64,000 nucleotides of DNA. It comes from Croceicoccus sp. (lineage in GTDB: Bacteria > Pseudomonadota > Alphaproteobacteria > Sphingomonadales > Sphingomonadaceae). Location of the stretch: contig NZMY01000050.1 of NCBI GenBank assembly GCA_002694745.1, forward strand, positions 456,232-520,231, read 5' to 3'. The number at the start of each line of letters is the position of its first letter. Within the stretch, counting starts at the first letter, position 1. A program made the position numbers and the translations under genes. Below the pieces are notes generated by a model that saw only the letters and a list, made by a program, of their open reading frames with translations, had not been told where the DNA came from and made no database searches. Of the stretch, positions 32,169 to 42,335 are shown piece after piece.

Positions 32169-34207
32169 TCCAACGGCTGCAATCTGATCGCCGCGCCGCC
32201 GCCGGGGGCCAGCCAGATCGACATGCTGTCGCCCGCCTTCACCGTGCGGTTGTCATAGGCGATGCGGTGGCGCGCTTCGGTTTCATAGGTCGCGCCTTCG
32301 CCGTCCTTCCAGATGGTGGCCTTGTACATTTTGCCGGGCGTCAGGAAATCGAAGTCGAGCGCGACCTCGCGCGCGGTCGCGTCGTTGACGCCGCCGACGT
32401 ACCAGTCTTCACTGTTGCGGTCCTTGCGCGCGAAGATGGCGTAATCGCCCACTTCGCCCGCGATCAGGTGGCTCTCGGCCCAGTCGGCGGGGACGGCCCT
32501 GATGAATTCCAGTTCGCGCGGATGCTCGGCCAGGCTCTCGATGAAATCGGCCGCCATCTGGATGGGCGAATAGATCGCCAGATACAGCCCCAGCTGCTTT
32601 GCCAGCGTCGAGGCGAGGGGGACGTCCTTGTCGCCTTTCAGGCTTAGCACGCCGGGCGTGAAATCCATCGGCCCGGCCAGCATGCGCGTATAGACCAGCG
32701 TCGGTTCGTGGTCCGGTCCGTTGTTGAACGGACCCCACGCGTTATACTCCATGCCGCGCGCACCTTCGCGGGCGACCCAGTTGGGATAGGTGCGGCGAAG
32801 GCCCGTATCCTTCACCGGCTCGTGCGGATTGACCGCGACGCGGTTCTTCGCGGCTTCTTCCACCACGCGCAGATGATGCTGCACCTGCCGCTGGCCGTCG
32901 TGCCATTCCATGACCTGCCCCTCGCAGGGGAGCGCAATATCGGCATTGCACGAGATGATGCCGCCCGCGTCCGCGACATAGCCGGTCTTGACGACATCGA
33001 CGCCCAGCCTGCCGTACAGCGCCATCGCGTCGGCGAGTTGCGCCTCGTAATTCGCGATATTGCCGCCGGTTTCGTGGTGGCCGATCAGGTGGACGCCCTT
33101 TTCCTTTGCATAGGCGGCAAGGCCTTCCAGATCGAAATCGGGATAGGCCTTGGTAAAGCTGAAGTCGCGGCCATTACCGAACCAGATGCCGTCCCAGCCG
33201 TAATCCCAGCCTTCGACCAGCACGCCGCGAAAGCCGTTCTTCGCGGCGAAATCGATATAGTCCTTGGTCCGCTCGGTCGTCGCGCCGTGACGGTCGCCCT
33301 GCGCCCATGTCCAGCGGTTCGAGATCATGCCCCACCAGATGCCGATATATTTCGCAGGCTCGAACCAGGATACATCGCCAAGCTTGTTGGGTTCGTTGAG
33401 GTTCAGCTCGAGATCGTTCTCGACCAGTCCCGCCGCGTCGTCGGCGATGCGGATGCTGCGCCACGGCGTATGGAACGCGCCGGTGCGCACCACCTTCGCC
33501 CCGCGCGAGGACGGCGCCAGATGCGCGCGGAAGCGGCGGTCCTGCAGGCGCTGCAGCCACATGCCCGAATAATCGACCAGCGCCGCTTCGTGGAACGACA
33601 GATGGGTTCCGTCCTCAAGCCGCATGGTTATCGGCGTATGCGCCATCGACACGCCCTCGATCGGCGTATTCGAATAGAGATATTCGTAACGGTTCCAGTC
33701 GCCCGCCGGGATCCACCACGCCGTGCCTTCCGGCGCGATGGTGAACTCGGTCAGTTCCTCGGCGATGTTCGTCACCGGATGGTCGGCCCGGTCCGCGAAT
33801 TCATAGCGGAAACCGATGCCGTCATCGAACACGCGCATGCGCAGGGTAAAGCCGCGCGGGGTGTCGTCCTTCTCCGCGAAGGTCACGGCCAGTTCGTTGT
33901 GCCGGTCGGTGACGAATTGCCGCTCGCCCCACGGCTGTTCCCAGCGCGTGTCGGCGCTGTCGGTCGTTTCGCCGGTAATGGCGAGGTTGCGGCGTAGCGG
34001 GTCCTCGTCGGTGAAGTTGAAACCCAGTTGCGACCGCGCGATCAGAACCTTTCCGTCGCGCATCACCTCGTAGAACGGCTTGCCTTCCTCGTCCGCGTCA
34101 ACCGTCACGCTGATGCGTCCGTCGGGCGAGGCGACCGTGCCCGCCAGGGCCGAGGCAGGAAGGGCGGTGGCGGCCAGCAGGGCCGCGGCGAAAAGGCGAA
34201 TGGTCAT
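32165..34207 (-). CDS. Glycoside hydrolase family 97 (SusB-like alpha-glucosidase)
   Basis: Signal peptide; GVLVEGWDYGWDGIWFGNGRDFSFTKAYPDFD and LIGHHETGGNIANYE typical of GH97. Confidence 0.9.
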   Translation of the reverse strand: MTIRLFAAALLAATALPASALAGTVASPDGRISVTVDADEEGKPFYEVMRDGKVLIARSQLGFNFTDEDPLRRNLAITGETTDSADTRWEQPWGERQFVTDRHNELAVTFAEKDDTPRGFTLRMRVFDDGIGFRYEFADRADHPVTNIAEELTEFTIAPEGTAWWIPAGDWNRYEYLYSNTPIEGVSMAHTPITMRLEDGTHLSFHEAALVDYSGMWLQRLQDRRFRAHLAPSSRGAKVVRTGAFHTPWRSIRIADDAAGLVENDLELNLNEPNKLGDVSWFEPAKYIGIWWGMISNRWTWAQGDRHGATTERTKDYIDFAAKNGFRGVLVEGWDYGWDGIWFGNGRDFSFTKAYPDFDLEGLAAYAKEKGVHLIGHHETGGNIANYEAQLADAMALYGRLGVDVVKTGYVADAGGIISCNADIALPCEGQVMEWHDGQRQVQHHLRVVEEAAKNRVAVNPHEPVKDTGLRRTYPNWVAREGARGMEYNAWGPFNNGPDHEPTLVYTRMLAGPMDFTPGVLSLKGDKDVPLASTLAKQLGLYLAIYSPIQMAADFIESLAEHPRELEFIRAVPADWAESHLIAGEVGDYAIFARKDRNSEDWYVGGVNDATAREVALDFDFLTPGKMYKATIWKDGEGATYETEARHRIAYDNRTVKAGDSMSIWLAPGGGAAIRLQPLD

Positions 34208-35784
34208 AGCTTGGCAATCCGGACAGCAAAGGGGGGAAGTTCATCTGCATCGGCACCGTTCAGCGCCAGCAGGGTTTGCGCGCTCGCGGGCAATTCGGGC
34301 GCCGTTATGGTTTCCGCGGAGAGGTTGAAGGCGCAGGAGATCCGCTCTTCGCTGGTTTCGCGAATGAAGGTCAGCAAAGGTCCATCCGCACGGCAATCCG
34401 CGACCGCCCCGTGATGCAGCGCCGGATGCGCAACGCGCAGCGCGATCATGGCGCGGGTGTGGTGCAGCAGCGAATTCGCGTCTTCCTCCTGCGCCTCGAC
34501 CGAGCGGGCGAGATTGGCGTCTCCAAATGGCAGCCAGGGCGTGTCCGAGCCAAAGCCGCCCTGCGCCGTCCACGGCATCGGCGTGCGCGCACCGTCGCGC
34601 GACAGGGTCAGGGGCCAGTTGGCAATCGCCTCGGGGTCCTGCAACTGGTGGTACGGGATATCGACCTGCTCCAGCCCCAGTTCCTCGCCGTTATAGAGGA
34701 TGATATTGCCGCGCATCGCCGCCAGCAGCGCCATCTTCATTCGCGCGAATTCCGCCTTGTGCTCGGGCGGGGCCCAGCGCGAGATCGCTCGCGGCGCGTC
34801 ATGGTTCTCGAAAGCGAAACTGGGCCAGTTGCCATCGGGCGCATCGGGCCACTGCGTGATCGCCTTGCACACCAGTTCGGGCGTCAGCGCATCGGCATAA
34901 AGGAAGTCGAAGCCATAGGTGGAATTGAGATGCGCGTTCCCGGCGGTGAAGGCGCGCATTTCCTCTTCGACGCCTTCGCCGCCCACTTCGGCCACGGTGA
35001 AGGTCGCGTCGTATCGATCGGTGAGGGCGCGAATGCGGCGGATGAAGGCCGGGATCTCGGGATGCGACTGGTTGTGGACCCGCAATTGGTAATCGAACGG
35101 GCGCGTGCGCGGCTTGCCGTTGCAGGGCGCGGGCGGATTGTCGCGGAAAGCGGGATCGTGCATCGCGAAATTGAGCGCGTCGATGCGGAACCCGTCGACC
35201 CCGCGATCCAGCCAGAATTGCGCGACGGCCAGCAGCGCGTCCTGAACATCGGGATTGTGGCCGTTCAGCTGCGGCTGGCTGGAGAGGAAATTGTGCAGGT
35301 AATATTGCCCGCGCCGCGCATCCCAAGTCCATGCCGGGCCGCCGAACACGGATTGCCAGTTGGAAGGGGGCGATCCGTCGGCCTTGGGATCGGCCCAGAC
35401 ATACCAGTCCGCCTTTGGATTGTCGCGGCTCGAACGGCTTTCGACGAACCACGGGTGCTCGTCCGAACTGTGCGAATAGACCTGGTCGATCAGGACCTTG
35501 AGGTTCAGCTGATGCGCGCGGGCGACCAGCGCGTCGAAATCGGCGAGCGTGCCGAAAATCGGATCGACATCGCGGTAATCCACCACGTCATAGCCGAAAT
35601 CCTTCATCGGCGAAGTGAAGAAGGGCGATATCCAGATCGCGTCCACGCCTAGAGAAGCGACGTGCGGCAGGCGCTGGGTGATGCCCGGCAGGTCGCCGAT
35701 GCCATCGCCGTTCGCATCCATGAAGCTGCGCGGATAGATCTGGTAGATGGCGGCGCCGCGCCACCACGGAAAATTGTCTGTCAT
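34204..35784 (-). CDS. GH13 alpha-glucosidase / oligo-1,6-glucosidase
   Basis: WWRGAAIYQIYPRSFMDANGDGIGDLPGI, DGFRIDALNF, FENHDAPR. Confidence 0.92.
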   Translation of the reverse strand: MTDNFPWWRGAAIYQIYPRSFMDANGDGIGDLPGITQRLPHVASLGVDAIWISPFFTSPMKDFGYDVVDYRDVDPIFGTLADFDALVARAHQLNLKVLIDQVYSHSSDEHPWFVESRSSRDNPKADWYVWADPKADGSPPSNWQSVFGGPAWTWDARRGQYYLHNFLSSQPQLNGHNPDVQDALLAVAQFWLDRGVDGFRIDALNFAMHDPAFRDNPPAPCNGKPRTRPFDYQLRVHNQSHPEIPAFIRRIRALTDRYDATFTVAEVGGEGVEEEMRAFTAGNAHLNSTYGFDFLYADALTPELVCKAITQWPDAPDGNWPSFAFENHDAPRAISRWAPPEHKAEFARMKMALLAAMRGNIILYNGEELGLEQVDIPYHQLQDPEAIANWPLTLSRDGARTPMPWTAQGGFGSDTPWLPFGDANLARSVEAQEEDANSLLHHTRAMIALRVAHPALHHGAVADCRADGPLLTFIRETSEERISCAFNLSAETITAPELPASAQTLLALNGADADELPPFAVRIAKL

Positions 35785-37613
35785 TGCGAAACCTTGTCGG
35801 CGCGGCAGATCGCCCAGCCGAATGGTGGAAGGGAAAAGCGGGCCGATCCGGGTGCGCTGGCCGCGGCGGGGCAGCTGCCCGCCAGCGTTTCCAGCGTCTG
35901 CACTCGCGAATCGATCACGACATTGCGGGTGATGGGCGCGTCCGACGTGTTGAACGCCAGCACATATTCGCGCCCCGTTTCCGGATCGAAGCGCGAGACA
36001 GCGAACAGCCCCGGCTCCTGTTCGTAAGCGCGCACCATCTGGCGGCCGCGCGACAGGGCAGGGTGCGCGCTGCGGATAGCGGAGAATTGCGCGATCAGGC
36101 GGTAGAGCGGATGGTCAGGGTCGAAATTGGCCTCTGCCGTGGTCGCATCGGTGCCGATCAGCGCGTTGTCGTTATAGACGGCGGTCCGGCTGGCAAACAT
36201 ATCCTCGCGCGCAAGCTGGTCGTTGCCGTCGCCGACGAAGCCTTGCTCGTCGCCGTAATAGATGACCGGCGATCCGCGCAGCGTCAGCATCATCGCATGG
36301 CCCAGCATCACGCGGGCGAGCAGTTCGTCCTGCCCGATCTGCGGCATATCCTCGCGCAGCAGGGTCGAAAAGCGGCCCATGTCGTGATTGCCAAGGAAGG
36401 TCGGCAGGTTCAGCGCCGCTTCGTCTCCGCCTTCGTAGAGCACGTCGCCGTCGAACAGTTCGTTGAGGATGACTGTGCCCTTGCCGCGTCCCAATGCCTC
36501 GCGCATCGAGGACTGGAAGGCGAAATCGAGCACGGCGGGCAGGCCGTCGCGGCGGGTATATTGCGCGATATAGCCGTTGGCGGGCACGTCCTTGTAGACT
36601 TCGCCGAACATGTGGAAATTGGGAATACCGCGGGCGCGGGCACGGGCCTGCATGGCGGGGACGAATGCCTGCCAGAATCCGGGATCGACATGGCGCGCGG
36701 TGTCGATGCGGAACCCGTCGATGCCGAAGTCGTCGATCCACGATCCATAGATGTCGATCATGCCCTGCCGCACGCGCGGATGTTCGGTGAACAGATCGTC
36801 CAGACCCACGAAATCGCCGAAGCGGCTGTCCTCGCCGGTAAATGTCGAATTGCCGCGATTGTGATAATAGACCGGATCGTTGAGCCACGCCGGGACCTTC
36901 ACCTCCTCCTCGCCCGCCGGGACATAGGGGGTGTAGGCGAAGGACGGGTCGGTCAGCCTGGCGAAATTGGCCTCGCTGCTGTCGGTGTCGCCCATGAATC
37001 CGGGGTTGATCGCTTCGCCGTTGGGGCCGCCTTTCGTCGAATAGGGAAAATCGGCGCGGCTGCGATAGAGATAGTCGTTCGCTTCGCCTTCGCGGTAGCG
37101 GATGACATCGGCGGTGTGGTTGGTGATGATGTCCATATAGACCTTCATCCCGCGCGCATGGGCCGCGTCGACGAAGGCACGGAATTCCTCGCGCGTGCCG
37201 AAATGGCTGTCGGGCCGCGTGAAATCGGTCACCCAGTAACCGTGATAGCCCGCGCTTTCGTCGCCCACCGGTCCTTGCACGACCTTGTTCTGGAAGATCG
37301 GCGCGAACCAGATCGCGGTGATCCCCATGCCCTGCAGGTAATCGAGCCTTTCGGTCAGGCCTTTCAGGTCGCCGCCGTGGAAATAGCCCTTGGCTGCGGG
37401 ATCATATCCCGTGGCCAGCCGGTCGCCGGTAAGGCCGCCGCGATCGTTGGCAGGATCGCCATTCTCGAACCGGTCGGGCAGCACGAAATAGACCACTTCC
37501 TCCGAAGGCGCGCGCTCGCGGAACGCCTCGGAAGCCGGCTGTGCCTGCACCGAGGCGCAGGCCGACAGGGCGAGGCCGGATATGGCGGCGAGCACGGGGA
37601 ATATGCGTGTCAT
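35781..37613 (-). CDS. GH13 alpha-amylase, secreted lipoprotein
   Basis: Lipobox LALSAC; VVYFVLPDRFENGDPANDRGG, DGFRIDTARHVD, FLGNHDMGR. Confidence 0.9.
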   Translation of the reverse strand: MTRIFPVLAAISGLALSACASVQAQPASEAFRERAPSEEVVYFVLPDRFENGDPANDRGGLTGDRLATGYDPAAKGYFHGGDLKGLTERLDYLQGMGITAIWFAPIFQNKVVQGPVGDESAGYHGYWVTDFTRPDSHFGTREEFRAFVDAAHARGMKVYMDIITNHTADVIRYREGEANDYLYRSRADFPYSTKGGPNGEAINPGFMGDTDSSEANFARLTDPSFAYTPYVPAGEEEVKVPAWLNDPVYYHNRGNSTFTGEDSRFGDFVGLDDLFTEHPRVRQGMIDIYGSWIDDFGIDGFRIDTARHVDPGFWQAFVPAMQARARARGIPNFHMFGEVYKDVPANGYIAQYTRRDGLPAVLDFAFQSSMREALGRGKGTVILNELFDGDVLYEGGDEAALNLPTFLGNHDMGRFSTLLREDMPQIGQDELLARVMLGHAMMLTLRGSPVIYYGDEQGFVGDGNDQLAREDMFASRTAVYNDNALIGTDATTAEANFDPDHPLYRLIAQFSAIRSAHPALSRGRQMVRAYEQEPGLFAVSRFDPETGREYVLAFNTSDAPITRNVVIDSRVQTLETLAGSCPAAASAPGSARFSLPPFGWAICRADKVSQ

Positions 37614-39115
37614 GCGGGTTCCTTGGCGCGGCCGTTGATGAAGTCCTGCAGGAAGTCGATGTGTCGCGGCATGGCGCGCACCTGTTCGACAAGCGCAGCC
37701 TCGGTTCCCTGCATCAGGTCGCGCAATTGCGCTTCGTCCAGCGTGTCGGCGATGGGGTTATGGCCCTGCGCCTCGACGCCTTGGCCGGCGAAGACCTGGA
37801 ACCACGCAACTTCGGTGAACAGTTCTTCGTGCTCGCGGTGGATGAAGCCGGTGTCGCGCCACAGCGCGATCTTGTCGGTCAGCGTGGAGGGTAGCGGCAT
37901 GGTGCGGACCGCGTCCCAGAACGGCTCGCCGTGCCGTTCGTTCGCGGTGTAGTGCAGGATCAGGAAGTCGCGGATGCGAGTCCATTCGAAATCGGCCTGC
38001 GCGTTGAAATGGCTTATCGCGGCCTCGCTGGGCCGGCCGTCGGGCAGCAGGGCGAGGAAGCGGCTGATCGCGCTCTGGATCAGATGGATGCTGGTCGATT
38101 CCAGCGGCTCCATGAAACCGGCGGCAAGGCCGAGCGCGAGGCAGTTGCGGTTCCAGTGCTTGCGCCGCTTGCCCGTCGTAAAGCGGATCGGACGGGGATC
38201 GGCCTGCGTCGCGCCGTCGAGATTGGCCAGCAGCATTTCCGCAGCCTCGTCATCCGGTAGATGGGCAGAGGAATAGACCAGCCCGTTGCCGATCCGGTGC
38301 TGCAATGGAATGCGCCACTGCCACCCCGCCTTGCGCGCGATGGATTTGGTGTAGGGCGTGAAATCCCCGCCGCCCTCGCAAGGCACGGCCATCGCGCGGT
38401 CGCAAGGCAGGTAATTCGACCAGTCGTCGAAGCCGGTCTCAAGCGCCCCTTCGATCAGCAGTCCGCGAAATCCTGTGCAGTCGATGAAGAAGTCCGCCGC
38501 CAGCACCCGCCCATCGTCCAGCGTGATCGAGGCGATGTCGCCGCTTCCCCCGTCGCGGTCGACCGATGCCATGGTGCCTTCGTGCCGCTCCACGCCCCGC
38601 GCTTCGGCATGGCGGCGCAGCAGCGCGGCATAGAGACCGGCGTCGAAGTGATAGGCATATGGCATTTCCGCCCCGGCGGAGGTCCGCCCGCGCTGCATCC
38701 GCATGGTGCGCGCGGCCAGCTCGTTCAGCGAATAGCGTTGCAGCGGCTTTGCGAAACCCAGTTGCCGGGCACGCAGCCAGTAATGCTGGAACGGCAGCAG
38801 ACCGATACCGCGTCCGATCTGGCCGAACGCATGCATATAGCTGTGCCCGTCACGCAGCCAGCCGTCGAATTCGATCCCCAGCTTGAAGCTGCCGCGCGTT
38901 TCGCGCAGGAATTCCGCCTCGTCCAAGCCGATCGCGCTGTTGAACAGGTGGATCTGCGGGATCGTCGCCTCGCCAACGCCCACGGTGCCGATTGCATCGC
39001 TTTCGACCAGCACGATCCGGTGTCCGGCGGCAAAGCGGGAGAGGGCGGCCGCCGCCATCCAGCCGGCGGTTCCGCCGCCCGCGATCAGGATCGTAGGTTG
39101 CTGTGTATCGTCCAT
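37610..39115 (-). CDS. Flavin-dependent tryptophan halogenase-family protein
   Basis: GGGTAGWMAAAAL FAD motif, WQWRIPLQHRIGNG (WxWxIP), LGLAAGFMEPLESTSIHLIQSAI. Confidence 0.88.
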   Translation of the reverse strand: MDDTQQPTILIAGGGTAGWMAAAALSRFAAGHRIVLVESDAIGTVGVGEATIPQIHLFNSAIGLDEAEFLRETRGSFKLGIEFDGWLRDGHSYMHAFGQIGRGIGLLPFQHYWLRARQLGFAKPLQRYSLNELAARTMRMQRGRTSAGAEMPYAYHFDAGLYAALLRRHAEARGVERHEGTMASVDRDGGSGDIASITLDDGRVLAADFFIDCTGFRGLLIEGALETGFDDWSNYLPCDRAMAVPCEGGGDFTPYTKSIARKAGWQWRIPLQHRIGNGLVYSSAHLPDDEAAEMLLANLDGATQADPRPIRFTTGKRRKHWNRNCLALGLAAGFMEPLESTSIHLIQSAISRFLALLPDGRPSEAAISHFNAQADFEWTRIRDFLILHYTANERHGEPFWDAVRTMPLPSTLTDKIALWRDTGFIHREHEELFTEVAWFQVFAGQGVEAQGHNPIADTLDEAQLRDLMQGTEAALVEQVRAMPRHIDFLQDFINGRAKEPA

Positions 39116-39207
39116 GGCCCTGCTCGCTCCGTTAGGTCAGCCTAGCAGCTCGGTTCCGGCCGGGCCCTGAGGGAGAGCAGACCCGGCCGGAATGGAGAAA
39201 CCGCTGA

Positions 39208-42069
39208 TCAGAAGCGGTAGGATGCACCCACCAGATAGGTGCGGCCATAGCGTTCGTAGTCGATGACCTGCGCCTTGTCCTCGCTCTGGTAACTGATGAA
39301 GGGTTCGTCGGTCAGGTTGAGCGCCTGCAGGGTCAGCGACAGGCCTTCCAGCGACCCGTCCTCGAAACGATAGCCGATCTGGCCGTCGAAGATCGATTCC
39401 GCATAGGTCTGGCGGAACTGGCGCGTGGCCGAGATGCCGATGAATTCCGCCAGATAGCTCGACCGGTAGCGATGCGACAGGCGCGCCTCGAAGCCCGACT
39501 TCTCGAAGAAGGCGGTCGAGTTCACGACCCATTTCGACAGGCCGGGCACGTCGGATTCGAACGAACTGCCCGAGATCGTGTCGGTCACGTCCAGCTTGCT
39601 GTCGGTGTAGGCGACGCTGGTCTGGAAGCCGAAGCCCTCAAGCGCGGTGGTGAAGATCTCGAACGGGATCGCGGCACTGGCCTCGATGCCGCGGATGCTG
39701 CCGTCGGCGGTGTTGTCGGGACCGCTGACGAAGCCAAGCGTGGTCGTGTTCTCGACGATTGCCTGCTGTTCCGGCGTCAGCGTCGGCACCAGATAGCTGA
39801 AATCGCGGATCGCGCTGACCGCATTGGGGTTCACGAAGTCGTCGAGCCATTTGTAATAGCCGGCGATCGCGATGTACCCCTTTCCGCCCGCGAAATAATG
39901 CTCGAACGACAGGTCGACGCTGTCCGCCATATAGGGGCGAAGCTGCGGGTTGCCGCCGCTGGCCGAGAAGATCGAGCCGAGGGGCGGCTGTGGCGAGGTT
40001 GCGATGGACGCGTTGGTCGAGGCGTTCAGCTGGTCCATGCGCGGACGGGCCAGCGTGCGGGCCGCGGCAAGGCGAACCGTCGTGTCCAGACCGACCTCGA
40101 AGTTCAGCGAGGCGCTGGGCAGGAAGTCGGCATAGGTGTCTCCGTCGGTGACGGGGACCTGCACCGCGCCGATGCCGCCGGGCGAGTTGAACCCGCTCGA
40201 GCTCTGGTCGGTGAAGACCAGCTGGCCGCCGATATTGCCGGTCATCGGAATGCTGCCCAGCATCGCGTCGAGGTCGGCGCGGACATAGCCGGTCCACACT
40301 TTCTCGCTGACCTTCCAGTCGCCGGGATAGGGCAGGTCCGACCCTTCGACGCTGGTCAGCAGATAGGTGCCGTTGTCGATCAGCGCGAACGGATCATAAG
40401 CGACCTGCGGACCGAAGCCGAGGAAGCCGAGGCTGTCGATCGGATCCAGCAGTGCATCTTCGGGGATCGGCGTCTCGCGGATCGCGCCCGGATCGTTCGG
40501 ATCGGTCGAGGTGCCGCCGGCAAAGCTCAGGAAGTTCTGCGTGATGTCGCGCTTCTTGGTGCGGTCGGAATAGGCCGCGCCCAGGACCAGCTGCTTGATG
40601 AAGGGGCTCTGAACCTTGCCCACGACCTCGAACCGGCCGGTCCACAGCTCGTCCTTGGTGGTGGTGTCGTTGATGAAACCGCCCTGCACGATATTGCGCC
40701 CGCCGCCCCAGCCGCGCGGATCGGTCAGCACGATGGTGTTCGTGTCCGAATAATCGGCGACATTGGTAAAGCGATAGGGGAACTTGCCGTCGGACAGCAC
40801 ATAGCTGATCGTGTCGGACGGATCGGCGGGGTTGGCGCCATAGCCAAAACCGGAATAGCTTTCGATCTGCTGCAGGCGGCGATCCGCCATCGAGTAGGAG
40901 ATGTCGAGGTTCAGCAGGACATCGTCATTCTCGTACTTGGTGTTCCAGCCGGCCGCGAAGGTTTCGGTATCCTTACGGTCGTAATCGTTGCGGACCACGG
41001 GCTGCACGCCGTCATAGGTCACCTCGTCGGCGAAGCCGCCGGCATTGCCCACATTGGTAATCGTGTCGGTCGCGCCCCAGCCCGGATAGAGCGGGAACTC
41101 GATGCCGCGCATCGGAATGCGTTCGCGGTAGTCGGCGTAGAACAGGTCGAGAGAGGTGTTGATGTCGGCGGTCGGCTCCCACTCGATGGTGCCGAACGCG
41201 CCAAGGCGGTCGAGGTCGACGGACTTGGCGTAGGGCTTCATGCCGCCCAGCACCATAGTGCCCTCGCTGCCCGCGGGCGCGACGCCGCCGGTGACGTCGC
41301 CTTCCGAGATCTCGGGATAGCCCCAGGCGTTGAAACGCTCGACCTGACTAGGGCTCGACTGCAGGGCAAGGCCCAGCGCGACGCCCAGCGTGTCGCCTGC
41401 GAACTGGTCGACATAGGTTCCGGTCGCGCGATAGCCCCAGCCGTCGAGATCGGGGTTGAGCGAGCCGTCCTCGTTGAATTCGAGCCGTCCGCCAAGCGAG
41501 ATGATGCGCTCGCCAGCGGCAAGCGGGCGGATCGTGCGCAGGTCGACCGTGCCCGCAAGGCCCTGGCCGATCAGGCCCGCATAGGGGGTCTTGTAGACGA
41601 TGCCCTGATTGATCAGCTCGGCCGGATACTGGTCGTATTCCACGGCGCGGTTATCGCCAGAGGACACCAGCTCGCGCCCGTTCAGCAGCGAGGTCGAATA
41701 ATCGGGACCAAGGCCGCGGACCGACAGCGACTGTGCGCGTCCGTTGATGCGCTGCACCGCGAGGCCGGGCAGTCGGCCCAGCGTTTCGGCGATGGACACG
41801 TCCGGCAGCTTGCCGATGTCTTCCGACGAGAACGCCTCGGCAATGACCGGGCTTTCGCGCTTGAGATTGATCGAGGTTTCGAGCGCCTCGCGGTAGCCGG
41901 AGACGACGATCTCGCCGGCGGCTGCGCCGGTGTCCTCGTCCACGTCCTGATCGCCGGGTTCGATGGTCGCTTCCTGCGCCGATACGATTCCGGGTGCGGC
42001 CATCATGGCCATCGCAATGGTAAATGCCGTGATGCTTGCGCCGTGGCGCAGGGTGTTTCGCTTGCTCAT
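39208..42069 (-). CDS. TonB-dependent receptor (carbohydrate-type, maltodextrin locus)
   Basis: Signal peptide; plug domain EDIGKLPDVSIAETLGRLPGLAVQR; C-terminal YLVGASYRF. Start MSKRNTLRHG. Confidence 0.92.
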   Translation of the reverse strand: MSKRNTLRHGASITAFTIAMAMMAAPGIVSAQEATIEPGDQDVDEDTGAAAGEIVVSGYREALETSINLKRESPVIAEAFSSEDIGKLPDVSIAETLGRLPGLAVQRINGRAQSLSVRGLGPDYSTSLLNGRELVSSGDNRAVEYDQYPAELINQGIVYKTPYAGLIGQGLAGTVDLRTIRPLAAGERIISLGGRLEFNEDGSLNPDLDGWGYRATGTYVDQFAGDTLGVALGLALQSSPSQVERFNAWGYPEISEGDVTGGVAPAGSEGTMVLGGMKPYAKSVDLDRLGAFGTIEWEPTADINTSLDLFYADYRERIPMRGIEFPLYPGWGATDTITNVGNAGGFADEVTYDGVQPVVRNDYDRKDTETFAAGWNTKYENDDVLLNLDISYSMADRRLQQIESYSGFGYGANPADPSDTISYVLSDGKFPYRFTNVADYSDTNTIVLTDPRGWGGGRNIVQGGFINDTTTKDELWTGRFEVVGKVQSPFIKQLVLGAAYSDRTKKRDITQNFLSFAGGTSTDPNDPGAIRETPIPEDALLDPIDSLGFLGFGPQVAYDPFALIDNGTYLLTSVEGSDLPYPGDWKVSEKVWTGYVRADLDAMLGSIPMTGNIGGQLVFTDQSSSGFNSPGGIGAVQVPVTDGDTYADFLPSASLNFEVGLDTTVRLAAARTLARPRMDQLNASTNASIATSPQPPLGSIFSASGGNPQLRPYMADSVDLSFEHYFAGGKGYIAIAGYYKWLDDFVNPNAVSAIRDFSYLVPTLTPEQQAIVENTTTLGFVSGPDNTADGSIRGIEASAAIPFEIFTTALEGFGFQTSVAYTDSKLDVTDTISGSSFESDVPGLSKWVVNSTAFFEKSGFEARLSHRYRSSYLAEFIGISATRQFRQTYAESIFDGQIGYRFEDGSLEGLSLTLQALNLTDEPFISYQSEDKAQVIDYERYGRTYLVGASYRF

Positions 42070-42192
42070 CCTCAGTCCCCATAGTCCGGTGTTGCGGGGT
42101 CCTTCGGAGGACCTTAACCGGCTTGCAATTTCGGGCCTCTGGCGGGGCCCTTGAGGTTCTGAATACAGGTGATTTTGCAGCGCCCGATAGAT

Positions 42193-42207
42193 GGCATACG
42201 TATACGC
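42193..42207. promoter_or_regulatory. Candidate LacI-family operator upstream of the TonB receptor
   Basis: GGCATACGTATACGC with perfect ATACGTAT core in the receptor/LacI divergent region. Confidence 0.4.
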
Positions 42208-42335
42208 TGCTGTTGCGAGATTGCATAAACTGCTGAATTGCAATGGGTTTCTCGCCGCTTTTCGGCACGGCCGAGTTGGGCTAGATTTGGCGATGCGGCG
42301 GGATCGGACTCGCCGCCAAGAAGGAGAGAGGAACG

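Noticed and set aside
35784-37952. 722-aa plus-strand ORF
   Set aside because: Antisense to the GH13 amylase and halogenase genes.
39472-42084. 870-aa plus-strand ORF
   Set aside because: Antisense shadow of the TonB-dependent receptor.
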